NCBI GenBank assembly: GCA_964587835.1
Contig: CAZPMN010000028.1
Span: 1-36,188 of the forward strand
Direction of reading: 5' to 3'
Length of the DNA: 36,188 bases
Origin: Erginobacter sp964587835
Lineage (GTDB): Bacteria; Auribacterota; Erginobacteria; Erginobacterales; Erginobacteraceae
Made by a program: the position numbers and the translations under genes. The notes below the pieces were generated by a model. The model saw nothing but the letters and a program-made list of their open reading frames with translations. It searched no databases and had not been told where the DNA came from. Within the stretch, counting starts at the first letter, position 1; every line of letters starts with the position of its first letter. Shown here piece after piece: positions 22,061 through 29,457 of this stretch.

Positions 22061-22633
22061 AACCGCAGAGGGCGCAGAGGGGATTTTTAGAGTACCTATT
22101 CGCAGACTGATTGTGTCCCCGAATTGGTGTGAGGCTTGGGCTTGAGAAATATCTCCTGCCCCTCCCTCACCCCCCGAAAAACAATTCACCGCAAAGACGC
22201 AAAGAACGCAAAGAAAAGATTATATAATTCCAGTTCGGGAATATCAGGTCGATTCAATATTCACATTATCGCCAAAATCTTAATGCCCTTCGAATAACGA
22301 CCACCAACTAACCTGCCCGCCCTCCGCGCCGCCGGCAGCGAATCTATTTTCCGGGATCAGGCAAGGAATGGAAAGACCGACCATTTTGGATAATCCAAGC
22401 ACCGGGAAGCTCAGTCTGTTTTCTATTACTACTAACTCAAAAAGTTCTTCTTTGCGCCCTTTGCGTCTTTGCGGTGAAATTTTAGGGGGCGAGGTCGGGG
22501 ACGGAAATACCAACCAGGTTGGCTATTCCCAGCACTCCGGAATACATTTCTTTCTGTAACATAACCTCTAAAAATCCCCTCTGTGTCCTTTGTCGAAGAT
22601 CCTGAGCGAAGTCGAAGGGCGTTCTCTGCGGTT
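22061..22633. mobile_element. Nested inverted repeats enclosing element copy 2
   Basis: The outer pair is AACCGCAGAGGGCGCAGAGG plus GGATTTTTAGAG (22061-22092) and its reverse complement in two parts, 22566-22590 and 22624-22633. The right part is split by an unrelated insert resembling TCGAAGATCCTGAGCGAAG (22593-22611). Between the outer arms lie element copy 2 (22187-22481) and a third partial copy of the inner module at 22503-22545, matching 16545-16587. No gene was found. This is the longest non-coding stretch of the window. Confidence 0.6.
22187..22481. mobile_element. Non-coding element with inverted CACCGCAAAGACGC ends, copy 2
   Basis: It starts CACCGCAAAGACGCAAAG and ends in its reverse complement; the interior is collinear with copy 1 at 16364-16808 but lacks the inner CATTGCGAGG palindrome. 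Both copies read toward minus-strand genes and end beside a start codon region. No ORF is credible; reading frames here only translate repeat sequence. Confidence 0.65.
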
Positions 22634-22647
22634 CAATTTGTGGTAGT

Positions 22648-23061
22648 TCAGGGGGTGTCGCCAAGCACGGTGCAGATCACCCGGCGGGGGGAGCGGGGGC
22701 CGTCGAACTCGCAGAAGAAGATCCCCTGCCAGGTGGAGAGGCCGAGCTTGCCCTCGATCACCGGGATCGTTTCCGAGGGACCGACCAGGCCCGCCTTGAG
22801 GTGGGCATCCCCGTTGCCGTCCTGGCGGTCGTGGAGCCAGACCCCGCGGGGAATCAGTTTCCTCAGGAAGTTGACCATATCCTGAGGCACGCTGGCGTCC
22901 CAGTTCTCCTGAATCATCACCGCCGCCGTCGCCCCGTGGGCATAGACGGTGATCAGGCCTTCCCGGATCCGGGCGGCCGATACCACCGCGGCCACCCGGT
23001 CGGTAATATCAATCAGTTCCTCCCGACAGGCGGTTTCCAGGCTGATCACCTCCCGATACAT
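22648..23061 (-). CDS. YjbQ/UPF0047 family protein
   Basis: A 137-residue single-domain protein of the YjbQ (UPF0047) family: GLITVYAHGATAAVMIQENWD, the conserved His-x-x-A/T...E-N segment, and later HLKAGLVGPSETIPVIEGKLGLSTWQGIFFCEFDGPR, which matches the family's L-G-x-W-Q-x-I-x-x-x-E/D ending. Members have been reported to have weak thiamin-phosphate synthase activity; the real role is open. ATG 23061 was chosen for GGGGAG 8 nt upstream and the usual family N-terminus. It starts 5 nt after the nitroreductase stop, so the two are probably one operon. Confidence 0.9.
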   Translation of the reverse strand: MYREVISLETACREELIDITDRVAAVVSAARIREGLITVYAHGATAAVMIQENWDASVPQDMVNFLRKLIPRGVWLHDRQDGNGDAHLKAGLVGPSETIPVIEGKLGLSTWQGIFFCEFDGPRSPRRVICTVLGDTP

Positions 23062-23066
23062 CGAAC

Positions 23067-23603
23067 CTACTCCCCGTCCCAGTGGTTGAAACAAGCCCGG
23101 TGGCGGAAGGGTTTCTTCTCCCGGCGGGGACCCTGTTCAGCCGGGACGCCGAGGGGCAGGAGCACCCGGATGATCTTGTCCGGCGGCAGACCAAGCAGAC
23201 CGTCTATCTTCTCCGCCCGCCCTTCTCCCCGCAGCCAGCCGTCGACCCAGACCGATCCATAACCGAGGGCGGTGATCGCCAGAAGCATATTTTCCACCGC
23301 CGCGGCGCAGTCCTCAACCTGAAAAGAGTATCCCTCATAGACCGCCTCCGGTTGACGGTCGACCACGCAAGCAATCAGGGCCCGGGCCTGACGGAGGGCC
23401 TGGTTGGTCGGGTGCATCGATCCGATCGTTTCCACCAGTGCCGGGTCGTCCACAATCACGAAATGGGTGGTCTGGGCGTTCTTCCCCGAAGGAGCTTTCA
23501 TCCCGGCCTGGACGATCCGCTCCAGATCCTCCCGTGGAACCAGCTCGTCCCGAAAGGGGCCCCGATAACTGTAACGACGTTCAATCGCGGTAAAGAGATC
23601 CAT
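23067..23603 (-). CDS. Nitroreductase family protein
   Basis: A 178-residue FMN-dependent nitroreductase-fold protein: MDLFTAIERRYSYRGPFRDELVPREDLERIVQAGMKAPSGKNAQTTHFVIV, with the family's RRSxRxF start and AP-SxxNxQ FMN-binding segment, then DCAAAVENMLLAITALGYGSVWVDG. It probably reduces a quinone, nitro or similar acceptor with NAD(P)H. ATG 23603 is preceded by AAGGAGG at 7 nt, a strong ribosome site; the codon before it is a TTG. It heads a two-gene operon with the YjbQ gene. It lies divergent to the metal permease. Confidence 0.9.
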   Translation of the reverse strand: MDLFTAIERRYSYRGPFRDELVPREDLERIVQAGMKAPSGKNAQTTHFVIVDDPALVETIGSMHPTNQALRQARALIACVVDRQPEAVYEGYSFQVEDCAAAVENMLLAITALGYGSVWVDGWLRGEGRAEKIDGLLGLPPDKIIRVLLPLGVPAEQGPRREKKPFRHRACFNHWDGE

Positions 23604-23752
23604 CAATCTGCCTCCTTCTTCATTGGATATTCCTTGTTGGATATTGGATATTCAATTCTCTTTTCCGGCGGCGGAATTTCGTCAAATCTCAATGGCTGTA
23701 AAATATGCTTCCCGGAACTTGATTATAAGCCGGGCTTAGCATCTCCTGCAAT

Positions 23753-23806
23753 TATAATGTATACTGACAAATGCATACTGTCGGACAAGTCTGACTAATC
23801 GGACGG
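23753..23806 (+). repeat. -10-like hexamer and 9-bp-period repeats upstream of the metal permease
   Basis: A perfect TATAAT (23753-23758) has no recognisable -35 at the right distance. Downstream, three 9-bp units GTCGGACAA, GTCTGACTA and ATCGGACGG follow one another at 23780-23806, ending 17 nt before the start codon. They may be an operator or a small tandem repeat; the AT-rich region between the divergent genes (23604-23823) contains nothing else recognisable. Confidence 0.45.
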
Positions 23807-23823
23807 TTAGGATTGCCATCGCT

Positions 23824-25047
23824 ATGATCGCCGAATTTTTCACCCAGATCTGGGGAGTCCTGCTCGAACTCTCCCCGGCGCTGCTCCTGGGCACCCTGAT
23901 CGCGGGGCTGCTCCACGTCCTGCTCCCCGCCGGGCTGATCTCCAAGCATCTGAGCGGCTCCACCTACCGGGACGTTTTACGGGCGTCTCTTTTCGGGGTT
24001 CCGATGCCGCTCTGCTCCTGCGGCGTGATCCCGACCGCGATCGGGTTGAGAAAGCAGGGGGCTTCCCCGGGAGCGGTGACGGGATTCTTGATCAGCACTC
24101 CCCAGACCGGCGTCGACTCGATCCTGGTCTCAGCGACCTTCCTCGGCTGGCCGTTCGCCCTCTTCAAGGTCCTGGCCGCCTTCGTCACCGGAATGATCGG
24201 TGGAATCCTAGTCAACCTGACCGAAAGTCCGGCCGGAAATGGGGAATCCGACCGACCGGGAGCGACGACGGCGGGCAAAGTTCCCAAGACCCCGGCCGAA
24301 GTCATCCGTTACGGGATCTTTGAGCTGCTCGGTTCGATCGATATCTGGATCGTCCTCGGGGTGGCGGTCTCGGCCCTGATCACCATCGCCATCCCCGAGG
24401 GGTATCTGGCCGGGACCGCCTGGACGGGGGGAATCTGGGCGATGTTGCTCGTCCTGGTCATCTCCCTTCCGCTCTATGTCTGCACCACCGGTTCGGTCCC
24501 GATCGCCGCCGCCCTGATCGCCGCCGGGATACCCGCCGGGGCGGCCCTGGTCTTCCTGATGGCCGGGCCGGCCACCAACGTCGCCACCCTGGGCGCGGTT
24601 TATCGCTCTTTGGGGAAGAGGGTCCTGGCCATCTACCTGGGGACGGTGGCGGTGATGAGCATCGTCCTCGGCCTGGCCTTCGACTGGGTCCTGGGCAGCA
24701 GGGTGGCGGCGGTCCGGCTCCACGGAGGCGGGGGCAGCCCCCTCCAGGTAATCTCCGCCCTCGCCGTCGCCGGGATCCTGGTTTTCCTCCTGGGCCGGCG
24801 GTTCATCGCCCGGATAAAAGGCCCGCTCCAGCCCCGGCCGCAGACCGGGGAGGAACTGGTTCTCCCCATCCGGGGGATGACCTGCCAGCACTGCGTAACC
24901 ACGGTGAGGAACGCCCTGGAAGCGCTCCCCGGGGTCGAGAGCGCCGAACCCGACCTCCCGGCGAAGTTGGTCCGGGTCCGAGGAGAGAACCTCGACCGGG
25001 AAGAACTGGCCCGAGCCGTCCGCCAGGCCGGCTACCAAACCGACTAA
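23824..25047 (+). CDS. Heavy-metal permease (SO_0444/DUF318 type) with C-terminal HMA domain
   Basis: This 407-residue inner-membrane protein has about eight to ten hydrophobic segments. The permease core carries the family motif VPMPLCSCGVIPTA (Cys64, Cys66) and a second half with YVCTTGSVPIAAALIAAGIPAGAALVFLMAGPATN, as in SO_0444-type Cu/Zn efflux permeases. A linker leads to a 59-residue heavy-metal-associated domain, IRGMTCQHC (Cys354, Cys357), probably collecting Cu(I), Zn(II) or a related ion. Efflux direction is inferred from the family. It is the only gene in its unit, divergent from the nitroreductase; no ArsR/CueR regulator is adjacent. It converges on threonine synthase with a 16-bp hairpin between. 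Confidence 0.92.
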   Translation: MIAEFFTQIWGVLLELSPALLLGTLIAGLLHVLLPAGLISKHLSGSTYRDVLRASLFGVPMPLCSCGVIPTAIGLRKQGASPGAVTGFLISTPQTGVDSILVSATFLGWPFALFKVLAAFVTGMIGGILVNLTESPAGNGESDRPGATTAGKVPKTPAEVIRYGIFELLGSIDIWIVLGVAVSALITIAIPEGYLAGTAWTGGIWAMLLVLVISLPLYVCTTGSVPIAAALIAAGIPAGAALVFLMAGPATNVATLGAVYRSLGKRVLAIYLGTVAVMSIVLGLAFDWVLGSRVAAVRLHGGGGSPLQVISALAVAGILVFLLGRRFIARIKGPLQPRPQTGEELVLPIRGMTCQHCVTTVRNALEALPGVESAEPDLPAKLVRVRGENLDREELARAVRQAGYQTD

Positions 25048-25049
25048 CC

Positions 25050-25092
25050 CCTTATTGCACAAAAGAGGTCATACCACTTTTGTGCAATAAGG
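25050..25092. terminator. Bidirectional hairpin between convergent genes
   Basis: A perfect 16-bp inverted repeat: CCTTATTGCACAAAAG (25050-25065), 11-nt loop, CTTTTGTGCAATAAGG (25077-25092). It fills the space between two convergent stop codons (25047 and 25095), as expected for a shared terminator. T-runs are short (AAAA/TTTT inside the stem), so efficiency is uncertain. Confidence 0.6.
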
Positions 25093-25094
25093 AA

Positions 25095-26324
25095 TTAATT
25101 CCGGCGGGCGGAACGAAAGGCTTCGAGGGATGGTTCGAGCGGGATCGGGGAACCGGCGACCCGGATTGCTGACTTCACATCCTTCAGGCCGTTGCCGGTT
25201 ACCAGGCAGACCACGGTCTCGCTGTCCGAGATGGTCCCCTCGGCCCGCATCTTCTCCAGGCCGGCGTAGGCGGTGGCCCCGGCCGGCTCGGCGAAAACCC
25301 CCGCCCCCCGGGCGATGGTCAGGATCGATTCCAGGATCGCCTCGTCGCTGACCAGGACCCCCGTCCCTTGCGACTCCTTCACCGCCTTCACCGCGGCCTC
25401 TCCATCGCGGGGAAGATCAACCGAGATGCTGTCGGCCACGGTGGTGGCCGAGACCGGGCGGACCACCCCGTCGCCGAGGACCGCGTCGACCACCGCCGAG
25501 CTCTTCTCAGACTGGACAGCGACCAGGCGGGGAAGGCGGTCGATCAGACCGACCCCGTAAAGGTCCTTGAAACCCTTCCAGACCCCGGTAAAAATGTTGC
25601 CGTCCCCGACCGGGACCAGGATGGTGTCGGGGACCTCCCAGCCAAGCTGCTCGCAGATCTCGAAAGAGACCGTCTTCTTCCCCTCTCTCGTGTAGGGGTT
25701 GTATCCGGTGTTCCGGTTGAACCATCCGTACTCGGAACAGATCTCGGTGCAGAGGTCGAAGGCGTCGTCGTAGGTCCCGTTGACCGCGTAAACGGTGGCC
25801 CCGAAGACCAGCAGCTGGGCCACCTTGGCCTCGGGCGCGGCGGCGGGCACGAAGATGGTCGGGCTGATCCCCAAACTGGCGCAGAGGCAGGCGGTCGAGG
25901 AGGCGGCATTCCCGGTCGAGGCGCCGGCGATGACCGGAAAACCAAGCTCGAGGGCCTTGGCGATCGCCACCGAACTGGCCCGGTCCTTGAAGGATCCGCT
26001 GGGGTTTCTCCCGTCGTCCTTCAGGTAGAGGGCCTTCAGACCGAGTTGCTTCTCCAGCCGATCGGGACGGTAAAGCGGAGTCCAGCCGATCTGGAGGGGC
26101 ATAATATGAGAGCGGTCGGAGAGGGGGAGAAGTTCCCAGTAGCGCCAGACCGAAAACTCCTTATCCGCGGCCAGGCTTTCCCGGGTCAGGACCTTCCGGA
26201 TCGCCCCGTAGTCATAGATAAGCTCGAAGTTGCAACCGCAGGCGTCGCAGAGATACTGCATCCCCGAGCATTCATACTCGGTCCCGCAGTGAACGCACTT
26301 CAAACCCAAGATCTTCTCAGTCAT
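25095..26324 (-). CDS. thrC: Threonine synthase
   Basis: This 409-residue PLP-dependent lyase converts O-phosphohomoserine to threonine. An N-terminal zinc-ribbon (Cys10, Cys13, Cys26, Cys29) is typical of the ThrC class with a rubredoxin-like start. The PLP lysine is Lys113 in NPSGSFKDRAS. Phosphate-binding ASTGNAASS and the TREGKKTVSFEICEQLGW segment fit threonine synthase rather than related type II PLP enzymes, though a different substrate cannot be excluded. ATG 26324 has GGAGG 9 nt upstream. An intrinsic terminator (26341-26386) separates it from carbamate kinase upstream. It converges on the metal permease. Confidence 0.9.
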   Translation of the reverse strand: MTEKILGLKCVHCGTEYECSGMQYLCDACGCNFELIYDYGAIRKVLTRESLAADKEFSVWRYWELLPLSDRSHIMPLQIGWTPLYRPDRLEKQLGLKALYLKDDGRNPSGSFKDRASSVAIAKALELGFPVIAGASTGNAASSTACLCASLGISPTIFVPAAAPEAKVAQLLVFGATVYAVNGTYDDAFDLCTEICSEYGWFNRNTGYNPYTREGKKTVSFEICEQLGWEVPDTILVPVGDGNIFTGVWKGFKDLYGVGLIDRLPRLVAVQSEKSSAVVDAVLGDGVVRPVSATTVADSISVDLPRDGEAAVKAVKESQGTGVLVSDEAILESILTIARGAGVFAEPAGATAYAGLEKMRAEGTISDSETVVCLVTGNGLKDVKSAIRVAGSPIPLEPSLEAFRSARRN

Positions 26325-26340
26325 AATTCTTTGCCTCCAT

Positions 26341-26386
26341 AAAAACACGGCCGGGGCGGAGATAGGTCAACCGCCCCGACCGTGTT
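26341..26386 (-). terminator. Intrinsic terminator or attenuator between carbamate kinase and threonine synthase
   Basis: A 16-bp stem with one mismatch (26344-26359 against 26371-26386, arms AACACGG / CCGTGTT and CGGGGCGG / CCGCCCCG, 11-nt loop). On the minus strand it ends in TTTTT (26341-26345). It lies directly before the threonine synthase ribosome site, so it either ends the carbamate kinase unit or attenuates thrC. Confidence 0.7.
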
Positions 26387-26400
26387 CTGGATCCTTCTCT

Positions 26401-26493
26401 TCGCGTACTCGTACTCCTACTCGTACCCGTGATCGAACATAACACTTCGATGCACGGTCGAGTACGAGTTACGAGTACGAGGACGAGTACGAA
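26401..26493. repeat. Imperfect 93-bp palindrome of GTACGAG strings
   Basis: The left half contains CGTACTCGTACTCCTACTCG (26404-26423), and the right half starting near 26448 contains its approximate reverse complement with GTACGAGTTACGAGTACGAG repeats. The centre GTGATCGAA / TTCGATGCAC also pairs. It may form a long hairpin and looks like an intergenic palindromic repeat; no gene overlaps it. Confidence 0.6.
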
Positions 26494-26505
26494 GAAAATT
26501 ACGGG

Positions 26506-27480
26506 TTAGACGCCGCAACCGATGTCGGGGATGATTCTCGTTCCCGACTGGTCCATCAGGGAAGCGATCGCCTTGTCCAGGCTGGTGATGATCGACTTCT
26601 GGCCGCCCCATTCGATGAACCGGAGACAGGCTTCGACCTTCGGCCCCATCGACCCGGCCTTGAAATGCCCCTCGGCCGCCAGTTTCCTCATCTCCGAGTA
26701 GCTGACGCAGCCAACGTCCTTCTCGTCGGGCTTGCCGAAATTGATCTTGGCGTGGTCGACATCGGTCAGAACCATAAAGACGTCGGCCCCGACCACGGTG
26801 GCTAGAACCTCGCCCGCCTTGTCCTTGTCGATAACGGCCGCAGTACCTTTGAGGTTTTTGTTCTCGTCGAAGATCACCGGAACCCCGCCGCCGCCGGAGG
26901 CAATAACCACGATCCCAGAGTCAACCATCCGACGGATCCCGACGTACTCGATATTCCGCAGCGGCTCGGGGGAGGGAACCACCCGGCGGAAACGTTTCTC
27001 AACGTTCTCCGGCTTGACCTCCTTGATGATGTACTCGGGGCGCTCGGCCTTGATCTTCTCGGCCTCTTCCTTGGTATAAAATGGTCCCACCGGCTTGCTC
27101 GGGTCCTGGTAATCGGGATCGTCCTCGCTGACCAAAACCTGGTTGACGATCGAGACCACCGGCAGGGAGAGCCTCTCCTCCCAGAGCATATTCTGGAGGA
27201 TCTGCTGGAACATGTAGCCGATCTGGCCCTGGGTCATGGCCCCTACTACATCCAGGGGCTGGGCCGGGACCTCGTCCACTCCGGCCTCCTGCTGAATCAG
27301 GAGGTTACCGGCCTGGGGGCCGTTGCCGTGAGTGATCACCAGGCGGTGGCCGTACTTGAGCATACTGACCAGCTGGCTGCAGGTGGTAGCAACGTTCTTG
27401 CGCTGTTCTTCCGCGGTGCCCTTCTCATCAGCCTGCTTGATGGCGTTACCGCCCAAAGCTATAACAATCACTTTTCTCAT
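26506..27480 (-). CDS. arcC: Carbamate kinase
   Basis: This 324-residue amino-acid-kinase-fold enzyme makes ATP from carbamoyl phosphate and ADP, or the reverse. Signatures: ALGGNAI near the start, THGNGPQ, the family's MTQGQIGYM, NQVLVSEDDPDYQDPSKPVGPFY, VVIASGGGGVPVI and a C-terminal GSMGPKVEA...GTRI. The start ATG 27480 has AAGGAG 8 nt upstream. Immediately upstream on the same strand, 102 bp away, lies a carbamoyltransferase gene, the classical partnership of ATP-yielding carbamoyl catabolism (arginine or ureide type). An arginine deiminase or other feeding enzyme is not in the window. Confidence 0.95.
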   Translation of the reverse strand: MRKVIVIALGGNAIKQADEKGTAEEQRKNVATTCSQLVSMLKYGHRLVITHGNGPQAGNLLIQQEAGVDEVPAQPLDVVGAMTQGQIGYMFQQILQNMLWEERLSLPVVSIVNQVLVSEDDPDYQDPSKPVGPFYTKEEAEKIKAERPEYIIKEVKPENVEKRFRRVVPSPEPLRNIEYVGIRRMVDSGIVVIASGGGGVPVIFDENKNLKGTAAVIDKDKAGEVLATVVGADVFMVLTDVDHAKINFGKPDEKDVGCVSYSEMRKLAAEGHFKAGSMGPKVEACLRFIEWGGQKSIITSLDKAIASLMDQSGTRIIPDIGCGV

Positions 27481-27582
27481 TCAATACACTCCTTAATTAA
27501 TTTCCGCCTTGTTGCTCCGTACCAACAACAACATTCGGAAAAGGAAATTTTTCTCACAAAACAGCGGGCACAGCCCGATGTT

Positions 27583-28653
27583 TTAGTCCAGGAAACCGGC
27601 CATGGTGGCGGCCATGATCGCTTTCTGCCCGTGGAGCCGGTTCTCGGCCACGTCAAAAATGCAGGAGTTGGGGCCGCTGGCCACCGCGTCCTCGACCTCG
27701 GAACCCCGGTCGATCGGCATCGGGTGGGTGAAGATCCCGTTGTCGGACCGGGTCATCCGGGCGGCGGTACAGGTCCAGTCGGTGTAGGTTTTGGCCTTGG
27801 CAATCTCCTCTTCCTTCTTCAACTCCCCATCCTCGTAGGCTTCAGGGCTCATCCAGTTGCGGGAGTAGACCACGTGGGCCCCCTCGTAGCCAGCTTCCGG
27901 ATCATGGGTGACGGTGAACTCCTGGCCCCGGGCCTCACAGTTCTCCCGGGTGGCCTTGGTCACTTCAGGATCGAAATCGTAGCCTTCCGGGTGGGCGATG
28001 GTTACGTCCATCCCGTAGCGGGCGCCCAGCAGGGCCGCTTCCTGGACCGAACAGAGGGAACGGCAGAGAGCTCCCTGCGACCAGGTAATCAGCAGTTTCT
28101 TCCCGATCAGGGCGTCCGGGTCGAATTCCCGGGCCAGGGAGCCGGTCTTCAGCTTCCCGGATTCGGCCAGCCACTCTATCCAGCCCATAATGTCGGCCAC
28201 CCCCTGGCAGGGATGGTATTTGTCGTGGGCCATCGAGATCACCGGCATCCGGGTGAACTTGGCGTATTCCCGGATGATGGAGTCCCCCTCGCCGTAGTAA
28301 GAGACCTTGTTCTCGAGCATCCGGATTCCCAGTCCAAAGGCGTAACGGTCCATCACCTGGGCTGCGTCCTCGATCGTCTCCCCGGCCGACTTGGAGGTCT
28401 TGAGCCGCATCGCTTTCGGCTCCAGGAACTGGGCGTGGGCGCCTAGTTCGGTGGCGGCCGCTTCGAAGGACTGCCGCGTCCTCACCGAGGGATTGAAGAA
28501 GAACATGAAGAACTGTTTCCGGGAGAGGATATCCAGATACTTCTTCCCGAAGCGATCTTGTTTCATCTCGAAGGCCAGCTGGAAGATCCGATCCAGGTCT
28601 TCCTTCGACCATTCCTGGGTGCAAATTAAATCCTTACCTAACAACTTTCCCAT
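27583..28653 (-). CDS. Carbamoyltransferase of the AOTCase/ureide-type subgroup
   Basis: This 356-residue carbamoyltransferase has a carbamoyl-phosphate site FFNPSVRTR (54-60 core) and HPCQ at 147-150, both typical of the family. In place of the HCLP substrate motif it has HPMP (310-313), and the C-terminal CIFDVAENRLHGQKAIMAA matches N-acetyl/succinyl-ornithine transcarbamylases and relatives. The long loop EDGELKKEEEIAKAKTYTDWTCTAARM is also seen in YgeW-type proteins. It is therefore a carbamoyltransferase of uncertain substrate rather than confirmed ornithine carbamoyltransferase. It is followed by carbamate kinase and preceded by a sigma70 promoter. Confidence 0.88.
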   Translation of the reverse strand: MGKLLGKDLICTQEWSKEDLDRIFQLAFEMKQDRFGKKYLDILSRKQFFMFFFNPSVRTRQSFEAAATELGAHAQFLEPKAMRLKTSKSAGETIEDAAQVMDRYAFGLGIRMLENKVSYYGEGDSIIREYAKFTRMPVISMAHDKYHPCQGVADIMGWIEWLAESGKLKTGSLAREFDPDALIGKKLLITWSQGALCRSLCSVQEAALLGARYGMDVTIAHPEGYDFDPEVTKATRENCEARGQEFTVTHDPEAGYEGAHVVYSRNWMSPEAYEDGELKKEEEIAKAKTYTDWTCTAARMTRSDNGIFTHPMPIDRGSEVEDAVASGPNSCIFDVAENRLHGQKAIMAATMAGFLD

Positions 28654-28709
28654 TTCCCTTACCTCCTGATTGCAGTTTCGCCCTCGGATATCTTGGGCGC
28701 AGCCCGGGG

Positions 28710-28738
28710 ATACTAACCCCCGCCACCGGGCAAGTCAA
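28710..28738 (-). promoter_or_regulatory. Sigma70-type promoter for the carbamoyltransferase unit
   Basis: On the minus strand TTGACT (28733-28738), a 17-nt spacer, TAGTAT (28710-28715). Transcription would begin near 28703, about 50 nt before the start codon at 28653. Confidence 0.6.
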
Positions 28739-28801
28739 TGAAATAATTCGGAACCGGGCAACTCGACGCACCGGCTAGGGGGATTAATTCCGGGGGAGGA
28801 A

Positions 28802-29305
28802 TTAGGTCCAGACCAGGATCGAGTAGAAAAAGATCCCGATCATAACCAGGGAGAAGGCCAGTTTGAGGAGGGTGCCGCCGAGAAAGCCGACCAGGCTCCC
28901 GCCGCCGACCCGGAAGGCGGCGGAGGTGCCCTTGCGGGCCAGGAGCAGTTCCGGCACGACCGCCCCGGCGAAGATCCCGACAATCATCCCGGGCAGAGAG
29001 AAAACGATCAGCCCGATCACCCCGCCCAGGATCGAACCCCATACGCCCCAGCCGCTCCCCCCGAACCGGCGGGCCCCCCAGGCGGAAGCAAGGTAATCGA
29101 GAACCTGGGAGACGGCGGCCAGCCCGCCCAGCACAATTACGACCGGCCAGCCGAAATCAGCAAAACCGGTCAGCAGACCGTAAATAAGGACCCCGGCAAA
29201 GACCAGCGGCGGCCCGGGCATCCCGGGAATCAGCGAACCCGCCAGACCGGCCAGGAAGAGTATTCCGGTCAGGATCCAGACCAGGATTGCTATGGCGGTA
29301 CTCAT
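28802..29305 (-). CDS. DUF456 family membrane protein
   Basis: A 167-residue inner-membrane protein with four to five hydrophobic segments (AILVWILTGILFLAGLAGSLIPGMPGPPLVFAG, the family's G-x-x-x-P-G-x-P-G-P signature; WPVVIVLGGLAAVSQVLDYLA; GVIGLIVFSLPGMIVGIFAG; KLAFSLVMIGIFFYSIL). It matches DUF456 in length and motif order (GSxxP, DYxxxAWGARxxGxSxxGxxGxxxG, PGxxxG, PExxxxR). The function of the family is unknown. It is a single gene between the carbamoyltransferase promoter and the divergent panD. Confidence 0.88.
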   Translation of the reverse strand: MSTAIAILVWILTGILFLAGLAGSLIPGMPGPPLVFAGVLIYGLLTGFADFGWPVVIVLGGLAAVSQVLDYLASAWGARRFGGSGWGVWGSILGGVIGLIVFSLPGMIVGIFAGAVVPELLLARKGTSAAFRVGGGSLVGFLGGTLLKLAFSLVMIGIFFYSILVWT

Positions 29306-29457
29306 CCCCTCGACTCTCTCGCCGTCAACTCGGAGAATTAAGTATTGTCTCCCCGAAATTCATCTGCTACTTTGCCTCACCTGAATTACTTTCGGGATCA
29401 GGGATTCGGCAACACACTTGATTTGGCCGCCAGTCTAAATTCCCCGAAGCCAGTACC

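Noticed and set aside
26401..26493. Possible CRISPR array from repeated GTACGAG strings
   Set aside because: Units are about 6-12 bp, unspaced and arranged as one palindrome; no spacers or cas genes.
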